Shown here in pieces: positions 34,263 to 42,458 of a stretch of DNA of 64,000 nucleotides. The first letter of the stretch is position 1. The number at the start of each line of letters is the position of its first letter. The position numbers and the translations under genes were made by a program. A model generated the notes under the pieces. It had not been told where the DNA came from. It worked only from the letters and a program-made list of their open reading frames with translations, and did no database searches. The stretch is from Bermanella sp036960565. Lineage in GTDB: Bacteria; Pseudomonadota; Gammaproteobacteria; Pseudomonadales; Oceanobacteraceae. The stretch is taken from NCBI GenBank assembly GCA_036960565.1, contig JBALXQ010000010.1, positions 57,820 through 121,819 on the forward strand. Direction: 5' to 3'.

Positions 34263-34946
34263 ATGAAAACAGTGTTACACATAGATTCCAGTGTTCGTCG
34301 CAGCGATAACTCGGTCACCAGCTATAACTCCATATCCAAAGATCTCGGTGCCTTGTTCATGGATAAATGGATGAGTAGAAATCATCAAGACAAGGTCATT
34401 TATCGAGATCTGGGGCTTAACCCGCCGGAGTTTATTTGCCAAGACTGGATTGCCGCAGTTTTTACTCAGGAAGAAAAGCGCTCACCAGTACAAGAGGCAT
34501 TACTGGCATTGTCCGATACTCTAATTTCAGAGCTGGAGCAGGCAGATCTGATCGTAATAACAGCGCCCATGTATAACTATGGTATGCCAGCGTGTCTAAA
34601 GGCTTGGTTTGATCAGGTGGTGCGCGTTGATAAAACTTTTTCGTTTGATCTTGGCCGAGGTGATTTTCCTCTTGAGCCAATTATGTCGGGTAAGACCTTA
34701 ATATTGCTCACATCCAGTGGCGAATTTGGATTTGCTTCTGGTGGTATTCGTGAGCAGATGAATCACTTGGGGCCCCATGTAAAATTATTGAGTAAATATC
34801 TTGGAGTCAGTGACATTCATGAGGTGGGTGTGGAGTATCAGGAATTTTCTGATCATCGGCATGAGCAATCAATACAGGATGCACAGCAGGGGATTAATGA
34901 GCTGGTGAAATGTCTTAGTGACGAATTAGCAATGGCAACAAGCTAA
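34263..34946 (+). CDS. FMN-dependent azoreductase-like NADH oxidoreductase
   Basis: A flavodoxin-like fold with the N-terminal VLHIDSSVRRSDN (FMN phosphate site), TAPMYNYGMPACLKAWFDQV and a Gly-rich LTSSGEFGFASGG segment. These are hallmarks of the AzoR group. Length from the ATG at 34263 is 227 residues. That start has GAGAGGAA upstream, whereas a TTG-started frame at 34197 does not. Typical activity is two-electron reduction of azo dyes and quinones by NADH. It is divergent from a LysR gene. Confidence 0.86.
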   Translation: MKTVLHIDSSVRRSDNSVTSYNSISKDLGALFMDKWMSRNHQDKVIYRDLGLNPPEFICQDWIAAVFTQEEKRSPVQEALLALSDTLISELEQADLIVITAPMYNYGMPACLKAWFDQVVRVDKTFSFDLGRGDFPLEPIMSGKTLILLTSSGEFGFASGGIREQMNHLGPHVKLLSKYLGVSDIHEVGVEYQEFSDHRHEQSIQDAQQGINELVKCLSDELAMATS

Positions 34947-35082
34947 GCGTAGTTTTACCCTAAGTACTTAGCCCCTGTTTATTTATACCCAAAGTGCCAA
35001 GGATTTTTGTCTGAATAAAATTGTACGCTGCCTAAATCATAACTGGGGCTAATGTTTTATTGGAATTTGATTGTTAATATTA

Positions 35083-35105
35083 AGGGGAGATTAATACGTC
35101 TCCCT
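35083..35105 (-). terminator. Hairpin after ferredoxin-type reductase gene
   Basis: GGGAGA pairs with TCTCCC around an 8-base loop just downstream of the minus-strand gene ending at 35116. The T-rich stretch after it is broken, so termination is probable but not certain. Confidence 0.5.
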
Positions 35106-35115
35106 GTACTCATAT

Positions 35116-36270
35116 CTAAATCTCTATCAATAAGTCACTTTCTGGAACAGAACAGCAAGCTAAAAATTCAGTAGAGGCTAAAGTTATATCCGGTTCTATC
35201 AGTTGTTTTACCTTGCCTTGGCGAAGCTTGATTTTACATTGGCCACATTCACCGCTGCGACATTCACTCTCTATCTTAATGCCTTCTTGTTCCAATGCTT
35301 GCAACAGGCTCCGTTGTTTTTGAAAGGAGAAGGCTTTGTTTGAGCCAAGTGTTATAGAGAATTCTTCATCACCTGTGGCGGCTAGGTTAAGCCCGAATCG
35401 TTCAGAATGAATATGTTGGCGTGAAACTCCAAGCCGGCTTAAATCTTGTGTCATATTATCCATCATGTTTTGTGGGCCACACAGGTAATAATGAATATTT
35501 GACTTGTCTGGGAAAGGTTCTACATCTCGCTGAGTTTGTTGTATCAACTCTGCTGAATTCAGGCGACCGATATCCCCTTGCCAGTTTTCTTCTATTTTAG
35601 AAAGCGTTGGATAAAAATAAAAGTTGTAATGTAACTCCGAAAGTTTTATTAATTCATCCAGATAACACATTTGATCCATGGATCTGGCTGCATAAAATAA
35701 ATGCAGGGTTTTAACCGCTGACAAATCACCGGGTTTTTGTGCCACAAACTTATGTACCATGGCCCTTAATGGGGTAATGCCGATACCACCAGCAATCAGC
35801 ACAATATGGGGGGCTGCTTGCGGACTCATAAAAAAATCCCCCTTAGGGGGAAGGGCGTTAATTATGCTTCCCGGCTGTAAATTCTCATGTAGCCAGCGGG
35901 AGACCTGCCCATTTTCCTCTCGCTGAATACCCAGCTCATAAAACTCAGTTTTGTCTTGCCAACTAGCAAGAGAATAACTGCGCTTTTGTTGTTTTCCTGG
36001 ATCGAGCTGGGTCTGAGTGAGCAGGGTAATGTATTGACCCGGCTGAAAATCTTGCAGGGGCTGATGGTTAACCGCCTGTAACCGAATACTAAAGTGTTGA
36101 TGGCTCATATCGGTTCGAGCGATCACTCGTAATGGAATCCCCTTGGCTTTTTCTTTTTGTTTTTTACGCTGCTTTTTCTGTTGATATCTTTTTCTAATAA
36201 TATCCAGTTGCAGCAACACAATCCCTGTGCCAGCTAAAGCAAAAATTAACAGTAACAATATTTTAGTCAT
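35116..36270 (-). CDS. Membrane-anchored ferredoxin-type flavin reductase
   Basis: An N-terminal membrane anchor (residues ~4-25) and a very basic linker are followed by three domains. The first is an FNR-type FAD domain with RSYSLAS and FQPGQYITLL. The second is an NAD(P) domain with AGGIGITPLRAM and CGPQNMM. The last is a plant-type 2Fe-2S domain with CRSGECGQC and a fourth Cys near LACCS. Similar reductases feed electrons to membrane oxidoreductases. It overlaps the upstream PepSY-like gene by ATGA, showing tight coupling. A Fur-like box upstream of the pair makes an iron-linked reductase plausible. Confidence 0.86.
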   Translation of the reverse strand: MTKILLLLIFALAGTGIVLLQLDIIRKRYQQKKQRKKQKEKAKGIPLRVIARTDMSHQHFSIRLQAVNHQPLQDFQPGQYITLLTQTQLDPGKQQKRSYSLASWQDKTEFYELGIQREENGQVSRWLHENLQPGSIINALPPKGDFFMSPQAAPHIVLIAGGIGITPLRAMVHKFVAQKPGDLSAVKTLHLFYAARSMDQMCYLDELIKLSELHYNFYFYPTLSKIEENWQGDIGRLNSAELIQQTQRDVEPFPDKSNIHYYLCGPQNMMDNMTQDLSRLGVSRQHIHSERFGLNLAATGDEEFSITLGSNKAFSFQKQRSLLQALEQEGIKIESECRSGECGQCKIKLRQGKVKQLIEPDITLASTEFLACCSVPESDLLIEI

Positions 36271-36962
36271 TTAATTTCAGACACAACCAGCTTACGTCTT
36301 TGGCTTTTCCACCACATGTAAATGCCGGTAAGAGAAAGTATGACCAGTACCAAGGCCAATAAGTCGGCCCAGATCCATTCATACTGTTTTCCCAATATAG
36401 CTTTACCTGAATGCAGGTCCTCCATAAAGTCGCCCAATAGAACGGGATGTTTATGGCTCATGGCAGACAAGGCTTGGCTTATACTCTGTTCCTTTTCCCA
36501 ATGTAGGCCCAGGTCGGTGCTGACTAAAATCCCTTGTTCTTTGGTGATTAAATACAAGCTTTGTGCTCGAACCTGAATGCCATGAATGTCGGCATCATTC
36601 AGTTTTCTCCATTGACCTTTAACACTTTCCAGCCATAAACCATGTTTTCCTGCTGCCAGTACTTTACCATTCTGGGTTAGATCAAGTGTTCTAATATCAT
36701 TATTTTGCAATGTATCAATGGCTTCAAAGGTATCTCCATTGCGCTGGAAAACGCCACTTTTGCTGGCCAATAGTTGGCGGCCATCCGGCGTGTACAAAAT
36801 GTCCTTTAATTCAAGCGGGTCTTGGGTATAGGCAATCACAATATTGCCCAGTGATTTCTCATGGGACATGAAAAATGTGCTCATGCCCACAATAAAAAGG
36901 GGTAACACCAATGCCACACTAAGCCAGTTGTGCACTGCTCGAGAACTGAATGAAGATTTCAT
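36267..36962 (-). CDS. PepSY-associated-type membrane protein
   Basis: An N-terminal membrane segment (VALVLPLFIVGMSTFFM) and a C-terminal one (LLALVLVILSLTGIYMWW) bracket a ~160-residue periplasmic domain. The C-terminal LSLTGIYMWWKSQRRK pattern is characteristic of PepSY-TM proteins, which often pair with iron or haem uptake and ferric reductases. The periplasmic domain contains repeated DGRQLLASKSGVF-like turns resembling a small beta-propeller or bulb sensor. It is translationally coupled to the ferredoxin-type reductase. The likely function is electron transfer across the inner membrane. Its terminal acceptor is unknown. Confidence 0.7.
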   Translation of the reverse strand: MKSSFSSRAVHNWLSVALVLPLFIVGMSTFFMSHEKSLGNIVIAYTQDPLELKDILYTPDGRQLLASKSGVFQRNGDTFEAIDTLQNNDIRTLDLTQNGKVLAAGKHGLWLESVKGQWRKLNDADIHGIQVRAQSLYLITKEQGILVSTDLGLHWEKEQSISQALSAMSHKHPVLLGDFMEDLHSGKAILGKQYEWIWADLLALVLVILSLTGIYMWWKSQRRKLVVSEIK

Positions 36963-37004
36963 AATAATTACCAGCGACCAGTTATTGATAGATAAAAGAC
37001 GGGA

Positions 37005-37118
37005 TCAAACTGCAACCTGATACGCTAAAGCATTGGCGGCAGGTTGCCCTGCATTGAGCAATAGGCCCGGATAGACGGCCATGGCTGCGGGTAACATTAG
37101 GCGAGTAGATGATTTCAA
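37005..37118 (-). CDS. Candidate small hydrophobic protein before PepSY-like gene
   Basis: A 37-codon frame begins at TTG (37118; alternative ATG 37097) and ends 42 bases before the PepSY-like gene. It encodes a hydrophobic Ala/Leu-rich peptide with AAMAVYPGLLLNAGQP. An AGAG stretch lies nine bases upstream of the TTG. It is in the right place to be the first gene of the Fur-controlled transcript, but could be a leader peptide or chance. Confidence 0.28.
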   Translation of the reverse strand: MKSSTRLMLPAAMAVYPGLLLNAGQPAANALAYQVAV

Positions 37119-37217
37119 AAAAGCAGGCTCTTTTTATTGTGTGTTAAGTCGAGACTGAAATACTCTAGATTAGAGATGTACGACTAAATTCTGAGTTTAA
37201 GTATACGTAATGAGAGT

Positions 37218-37236
37218 GTTAATGCAAATCATTATC
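37218..37236. promoter_or_regulatory. Fur-box-like sequence
   Basis: GTTAATGCAAATCATTATC matches the canonical 19-base Fur box (GATAATGATAATCATTATC) at 16 of 19 positions. It lies between the PepSY-like/reductase pair on the minus strand and the dihaem peroxidase-like gene on the plus strand, about 210-255 bp from either start. Iron repression of one or both is inferred. Confidence 0.6.
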
Positions 37237-37446
37237 AGTTCCTGATTATAGACGTGTGTTATTTTCAAGAGTAAAAGGCACTTAAAACCAGGGCAGCATT
37301 TAAGGCAATTATGGGGATTTGTTGCTCTTTGTAGGTGAGATAAGCGAGAGAATGTGATGGTTTTGGCACTTTGATAATATTCTCCTTTTACTTGTAAACC
37401 TTGCTGAGCAAAATTCGTTATCGGGCAAGAGATCCCAAAAAGGCAG

Positions 37447-39345
37447 GTGTTTGTGAAATTCAATATAAGATTTTTTTTGGCCAGTTTGTTAATGATGTCG
37501 CTAATGGCATGCGGCGGGGGTGGTGAAACAGCCACCGAGCCAGAAGCAGATACTGACCCGGCGGAAGTGAATGATCCAACACTCCCTAATTCAGGGGATG
37601 CTGATACAGGCACAGATCCAACGGCCTCAACTGGAGCGCCACAAGAGTTTATTGCCAATGCCTTTTCTGGCACCAGCATCGGTCTTTCCTGGCTCGACAC
37701 GGGTGGCAGTTACAACCTGTACCGAGGTGACGTATTAATTGCACAGACTCAGGATAATTTTTTTCTGGATCAAAACTTAATGGTGAATACCTCATACCAA
37801 TACAGCATCACCACGGGAGAGGTGAGTGATGAAAATACCACCACTATCATTAACGCTAAAACCCTAGTTAGCAGTACTAACAGCGCTCTGGAAAATGGCG
37901 CTAAAACCGAGATTGTTAACGATCGCATCATTAATTTTGCTGCGTGCAATATCGATTCAGGCCGACTCACTTCACTGGATATTATTGATACTGATTTAGA
38001 TGCTTGTCTGGCTGCCATGCTTCAACACAACGGCATGGCTTTGCATTTAGAAGACATGCGCGCCTTTGCTGCAAGAGTTAGAAGCGAGCAGTCTACGGCC
38101 ATGGTGGAATTGGGCATGCGACTTTTTCATAATAAATCTCTCAGCGCCAATGACGATACGGCTTGTTCGTCTTGTCATCACCCGGCCTTGGGCTGTGGCG
38201 GCGATGATTTATCTATGCCTATCGGGGTGAATGCAACTGACCCAAGTTTGTTAGGGCCGGGCCGAAGTGATGGCGTTAACAATGTGCCCATCGTGCCGCG
38301 TAATTCTCCCGCCACTTGTAATACTGCGTTATGGACTCGAGGATTATTTTGGGATAACCGAGTGTCGATAATGGGCAGAGGGGTAAGCACAGATTCCAAC
38401 GATGTAGATAACAATACAGATGCGGCTGTGGGCGATGGCACACTAACCTTGCTTATGGCTCAGGCTCATTTTCCGGTAACAGCGGCCGCTGAAATGGGAG
38501 ACATTAGCCAGTTTGGTTTTGATGCCAACCTAGACAGTGATCATACTGAATACCGTGAAGATATATTGGCGGCCAACTTATCAGTAGATGCTTGGGGTGA
38601 AATGTTTATTGCCGCTTACGGCGACTCGCTTATTAATTATTCTAGAATCTCAGAAGCCATGGCGGCTTATGAAGCCGTGCAAATATTTATTGATAACCCA
38701 TTTTTTAATTACGTAGATGGCGATACAAATGCCATGAGCGATGATGAAAAACGCGGAGCCATTACGTTTATGGATGCCAGTACCGGTTGTACCTTTTGTC
38801 ACAGTGGCGCCTTCTTTACCACCCAGGCTCAGCTGCCAGGAAATTATCCGCAAATTGGTGTGGGCACAGATGCCACAGGCAGTGGTGCCGATGAAGGCGC
38901 AGTGGGTGCCAGTGGCGTGGGGGCTTTTCGTGCGCCCACACTTTTAAACGTGGCCATTACCGGACCCTGGGGGCATAACGGTCAGTTCAATACCTTAAAA
39001 AGAAACGTACAACACTACACTGGCCACGGTGCTTCGGTGGCGGCTTATTTTGAAGATAATGAAATGTGCGAGCTGGATCAATTTAAAAACTTAAGTGATT
39101 GTAGTCATGAAGTCGCCCCAAATGGATTGGCATTATCGCAAAGTATTCTTGATGGTAACGTGGAGTTTTCAAATAATATAAGTGACGAAGAAGTCGATTT
39201 AGTAGTGAAGTTTTTAGGGACCCTGACTGATCCTGATGCGGCTAATACCCAGTCCAACGCCATTCAATCTTTGATTCCCACAAGAGACGGCGGGCCTGAT
39301 GGCAAGCAATTGGATGCAAAAGATATTAATGGCCAAAGTCTTTAA
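37447..39345 (+). CDS. Dihaem c-type peroxidase-like (MauG/CCP-type) lipoprotein
   Basis: It starts at GTG (37447; a second GTG at 37453 is possible). The lipoprotein signal SLMAC is followed by an acidic linker and an FN3-like segment (about residues 70-140). A dihaem cytochrome c peroxidase/MauG-type domain begins near residue 210. The first haem motif is CSSCH (C240/C243/H244) and the second CTFCH (C448/C451/H452). Downstream RAPTLLNVAITGPWGHNGQFNT is typical of the second haem domain. Such proteins reduce peroxide or oxidise substrates in the periplasm. The FN3-like insertion is uncommon. A Fur-like site lies upstream. Confidence 0.88.
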   Translation: MFVKFNIRFFLASLLMMSLMACGGGGETATEPEADTDPAEVNDPTLPNSGDADTGTDPTASTGAPQEFIANAFSGTSIGLSWLDTGGSYNLYRGDVLIAQTQDNFFLDQNLMVNTSYQYSITTGEVSDENTTTIINAKTLVSSTNSALENGAKTEIVNDRIINFAACNIDSGRLTSLDIIDTDLDACLAAMLQHNGMALHLEDMRAFAARVRSEQSTAMVELGMRLFHNKSLSANDDTACSSCHHPALGCGGDDLSMPIGVNATDPSLLGPGRSDGVNNVPIVPRNSPATCNTALWTRGLFWDNRVSIMGRGVSTDSNDVDNNTDAAVGDGTLTLLMAQAHFPVTAAAEMGDISQFGFDANLDSDHTEYREDILAANLSVDAWGEMFIAAYGDSLINYSRISEAMAAYEAVQIFIDNPFFNYVDGDTNAMSDDEKRGAITFMDASTGCTFCHSGAFFTTQAQLPGNYPQIGVGTDATGSGADEGAVGASGVGAFRAPTLLNVAITGPWGHNGQFNTLKRNVQHYTGHGASVAAYFEDNEMCELDQFKNLSDCSHEVAPNGLALSQSILDGNVEFSNNISDEEVDLVVKFLGTLTDPDAANTQSNAIQSLIPTRDGGPDGKQLDAKDINGQSL

Positions 39346-39379
39346 TAGTAGGGCTTTTATTTTTAAATAATGTAAAGCA

Positions 39380-40267
39380 CTACTTACCCAATAACGATAA
39401 GTCATGCCAAAGGGCCGAAGCCACCGGCCCCATTATGGTATTTTTATGTTTAAGCACATAATAATCACCCACCACTTCATTTTGCACATCAACTAATTCC
39501 AGTCTGTTTAAACGCTTTTGTTTTAATTCGTCTTCTATTAAATGTTGTGGCAATTTCCCCCAGCCCATGCCGCTAAGAATAAGCGCTTTTTTACTGTGGT
39601 AGTCATTCACATACCAGCGTCGCTGCCCTTGTTGCACGCCAAACTCTTTGCCCTGGGTTTCTTGCCCAGAATCTTGTACCACAATTTGATATTCATGCCT
39701 GAGTTCGTTTACTTGTTTAAGTTGAGGATGGCGCGCCAGTAAGCGCGGCGCCGCCACGTTTATTAGAACCCCTTGGCAAATTTTGTGACCAAAGATGGCT
39801 TCACTTTCCAGCATGTATGGGTGGCAGTGGCTAATGGCCAGGTCGGACGTTTGTTGTAATACCGCTTCTCGTGCCCCCGACATGTATTCTTGGCGAATAA
39901 TAATGGAGGTATCGGGAAAGGCCTGTTGTGCTTTTTCTAATATTGGCAGCAAGCGCGACAAATCAAATCCCGCTTCCAGCGCTAGGGTAACGCTGGCCTC
40001 CACACCTCGGGCTAGGTGGGAAGAGAGCTGCTCGATTTCGCTGGCTTCGTTTAGCAGGCGTAAGGCGCGCACATAAATATGCTGGCCCGCTTCGGTCAGC
40101 GTGAGGCGATAGCCTTGGCGGCTAAATAGTTCAATTCCCAACTGGGATTCAAGCTGCTTAATGCCCTGGCTAATGGCAGGCTGAGTTTTGTGCAGCGCCA
40201 GACTGGCTTCTTTGAGGCTGCCCAGTTCTGCCACCATCTTTAACATCTTAAGTTGTTCTAGGGTCAT
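39380..40267 (-). CDS. LysR-family regulator (divergent from aldo-keto reductase)
   Basis: It has the usual LysR helix-turn-helix (LEQLKMLKMVAELGSLKEAS; QGIKQLESQLGIELFSRQG) and a ~200-residue substrate-binding domain. Length (295) is normal. It is divergent from an aldo/keto reductase gene. Two direct copies of AACTTGTTAA lie between them, 22 bp apart, which would suit LysR binding on one face of the helix. Confidence 0.9.
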   Translation of the reverse strand: MTLEQLKMLKMVAELGSLKEASLALHKTQPAISQGIKQLESQLGIELFSRQGYRLTLTEAGQHIYVRALRLLNEASEIEQLSSHLARGVEASVTLALEAGFDLSRLLPILEKAQQAFPDTSIIIRQEYMSGAREAVLQQTSDLAISHCHPYMLESEAIFGHKICQGVLINVAAPRLLARHPQLKQVNELRHEYQIVVQDSGQETQGKEFGVQQGQRRWYVNDYHSKKALILSGMGWGKLPQHLIEDELKQKRLNRLELVDVQNEVVGDYYVLKHKNTIMGPVASALWHDLSLLGK

Positions 40268-40286
40268 ACCGGCTCATTAATGGGAA

Positions 40287-40318
40287 AACTTGTTAAGTTT
40301 AAGCTTATAACTTGTTAA
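40287..40318. promoter_or_regulatory. Direct-repeat operator candidate
   Basis: AACTTGTTAA occurs at 40287-40296 and again at 40309-40318, 22 bp apart (two helical turns), in the LysR/aldo-keto reductase intergenic region. A palindromic AAGCTT lies between them. It is likely the LysR binding region. Confidence 0.48.
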
Positions 40319-40425
40319 AAAACTATCAATATAAATTTAGTTCTTGCTTGGGGATACTGGGAATTAACGACAGGCCATAGTTAGAAGTTGGCCTATTGAA
40401 CGTTAAAATCTTAGGAGCCACAGCC

Positions 40426-41463
40426 ATGAACTACACCACTTTGGGGAAAAGCGGCATTATTGTTAGCCAATATTGTCTGGGCACCATGATGCTGGGTGCC
40501 ATGGGCAATAAGGACGAGGACGATTGTGTGAGTATTATTCATAAGGCCATGGCAGGGGGCATTAATTTTATCGATAGTGCCTCTTTTTACTCTAATGGTC
40601 AGTCGGAACAGATAGTGGCCAAGGCTTTGAAGGGCCGCCGCGCAGAGGTTGTATTGTCCACTAAATTTGCTGGCAGCAGTGAAAATTCCAAGCAGCATGC
40701 GGGTTCACGGGGCAACATAATAGAACAGGTAGAAGACAGTCTTAGACGCTTGCAAACTGACTACATCGACCTGTATCAGATTGCTCGTTTTGATGATCAT
40801 ACCGATCTTGAAGAAACCATTTCTACCCTTAGTGATTTAGTGCGCCAGGGCAAAATTCGTGCATTTGGTTCGTCTATGTTTTCCGCCGATAGAATTGTAG
40901 AGGGTCAGTGGCTGGCGCAGAGCCGAAACTTGCAACGTTTTCGATGTGAGCAATCTTGTTACTCAATTTTCTCCCGAGAGATTGAGCAACATGTACTGCC
41001 CACCTGTCAGCGTTATGGCATGGGGATGATGGTGTGGAGTCCACTGGATGGCGGCTGGCTTACCGGGCGTTATCTAGAGAAGGATGATTTGAATAAGTCG
41101 GGCCGGGTGACTCGCTCTTTTGCCAAACAAGGTCTGAGTTTTGACCCTCAGGCCGCTATTCATCAATACAAGTTTGAATTACTCAAAGGGCTTAATGAGC
41201 TAGCCCAGGAAGCGGACATCTCCCTTACCCATATGGCCATGGCCTTTAGTTTGGAACATCCGGGAGTAAGCTCGGCCATTATTGGGCCTCGCACCATGGC
41301 ACAGCTGGATGATGTGATGGCAGGGGCTCAGGTGCGCCTGGATAAAAAGACGTTAGATAAGATTGATGAACTGGTGCCACCGGGATCGAGCATTAATGGC
41401 ATTAATGCTACTGCGCGCCCAAATAGTTTGTTGGCACAGAACAGGCGTCAATTGGCTCAGTGA
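40426..41463 (+). CDS. Aldo/keto reductase
   Basis: A TIM-barrel aldo/keto reductase with the family motifs NFIDSASFYSNGQSEQIVAK (with the catalytic Asp), the Lys of VVLSTKF, DLYQIARFDD and a C-terminal NADPH-binding segment. The usual catalytic Tyr position is occupied within the SFYSNG motif. I use the ATG at 40426 because TAGGAG sits eight bases upstream. A TTG frame at 40396 is unlikely. It is divergent from a LysR gene and followed by a strong terminator. Confidence 0.9.
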   Translation: MNYTTLGKSGIIVSQYCLGTMMLGAMGNKDEDDCVSIIHKAMAGGINFIDSASFYSNGQSEQIVAKALKGRRAEVVLSTKFAGSSENSKQHAGSRGNIIEQVEDSLRRLQTDYIDLYQIARFDDHTDLEETISTLSDLVRQGKIRAFGSSMFSADRIVEGQWLAQSRNLQRFRCEQSCYSIFSREIEQHVLPTCQRYGMGMMVWSPLDGGWLTGRYLEKDDLNKSGRVTRSFAKQGLSFDPQAAIHQYKFELLKGLNELAQEADISLTHMAMAFSLEHPGVSSAIIGPRTMAQLDDVMAGAQVRLDKKTLDKIDELVPPGSSINGINATARPNSLLAQNRRQLAQ

Positions 41464-41524
41464 GGTTTTTTAGTTTAATAGTTGGCCTTAAAAGGCGAGT
41501 TTATTTTAATGTACTGTAAAGGCT

Positions 41525-41566
41525 GTGCAGCTGCTTTAAAAAACGATAACAGCTGCACTTATTTTT
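41525..41566 (+). terminator. Rho-independent terminator
   Basis: GTGCAGCTG pairs with CAGCTGCAC (9 bp) and is followed by TTATTTTT. It lies 62 bases downstream of the aldo-keto reductase gene. Confidence 0.8.
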
Positions 41567-41589
41567 CTCTGATGTAATCGCTTCTCTCA

Positions 41590-41856
41590 TTAGTCCTCAG
41601 TTTTTTTGTATTCGCCACGACGAGATTGCGAAAAAAATTGATCATACCTGCCGCTGGCTTTTAAACGTTTTAAACCTTTGTTGAATAATTTCAGCATGCG
41701 CTGATTGCCTTTAATTTTCTTAGATAAAATCAGATAAGCGGGTGACTCCCTAAAATATTTTTGCACAATAGCGTTGAACGTCATAAATTCGTTCAGAGCT
41801 ATTATCCATTCCACTTTCAGAATTAAACTGTGATTTTGTGACAGCCTTAGTGTCAC
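41590..41856 (-). pseudogene. Truncated family 3 solute-binding protein remnant
   Basis: The 88-residue frame corresponds to the C-terminal half of a family 3 periplasmic binding protein (VEWIIALNEFMTFNAI, YFRESPAYLILSKK, LKASGRYDQFF). The N-terminal lobe and signal peptide are missing, and none of the three upstream minus-strand frames I read restores them. It is therefore a decayed gene, distantly related to the intact one at 5976. A 12-base sequence shared with that gene's upstream region occurs at 42013. Confidence 0.7.
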
Positions 41857-42458
41857 GAGTCTTTGTCATATACTCAGCTAAGAATTCATCTTCACTGGCA
41901 CATAGCAACCTGAGTAGGTTTGTTATGTATCCATAAACCAGCTGTTAAATTATAAAAAGTATACTCAGTGAAGATTTTATTTTACAAAACTTGGCAGAAT
42001 ATTTTCATTTTTTGTAAACAGTCGTTTACTGAATAGGTTAGGTTTGACTAAATTAATTGATATAATTAAGTGCCTAGAACATTTGAATATCTAAAGGCAT
42101 TCAATTTAACCAGCTTAAAAAGCTGATTAACTCGTTTGTTTTTCGAAGTCCTTCGCTCTATTCCTAATGATCTTCTTCCAATTTAAGTTAGTGAATTCCC
42201 TCTATTTATAATGTGTTCAGAATGGTCATTCTGCTTGGTTAAATTTATAAACGGTTTTGGGTTTCAGTTCAAGGAACGTGAATTTTTACAGGGTTTATGA
42301 AAAATATAAAATTTGTGCATCAATATTTTTTAACAATCTTCCGGAAAACTGTGAGTCTAGTCACAGGCTTACAGGAAGTTTCAAAATTAAACCTAGCACC
42401 ATAGTGATAAGTTAACTTTATAGTGTAAAGTCCGCGCACTTTTTATGAGGAGCTAACT
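41857..42458. other. Intergenic stretch upstream of porin
   Basis: About 600 AT-rich bases. They include the sequence where the N-terminal part of the broken binding-protein gene would be expected, a perfect GTAAAC-N4-GTTTAC dyad (42014-42029) and the presumed promoter region of the porin operon. No new gene is supported. Confidence 0.55.
42013..42029. promoter_or_regulatory. Dyad containing the shared 12-mer
   Basis: GTAAAC-AGTC-GTTTAC is a perfect 6-base inverted repeat with a 4-base spacer. Its left part, TGTAAACAGTCG, is identical to 6791-6802 near the intact binding-protein gene. An operator is plausible. Confidence 0.35.

Noticed and set aside
37197..37700. Minus-strand 167-residue frame over the start of the peroxidase-like gene
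   Set aside because: It overlaps the peroxidase-like gene, crosses the Fur-like box and has low-complexity translated content.
40396..40425. TTG start for aldo-keto reductase
   Set aside because: TAGGAG lies eight bases before the ATG at 40426, where the family's typical N-terminus begins.
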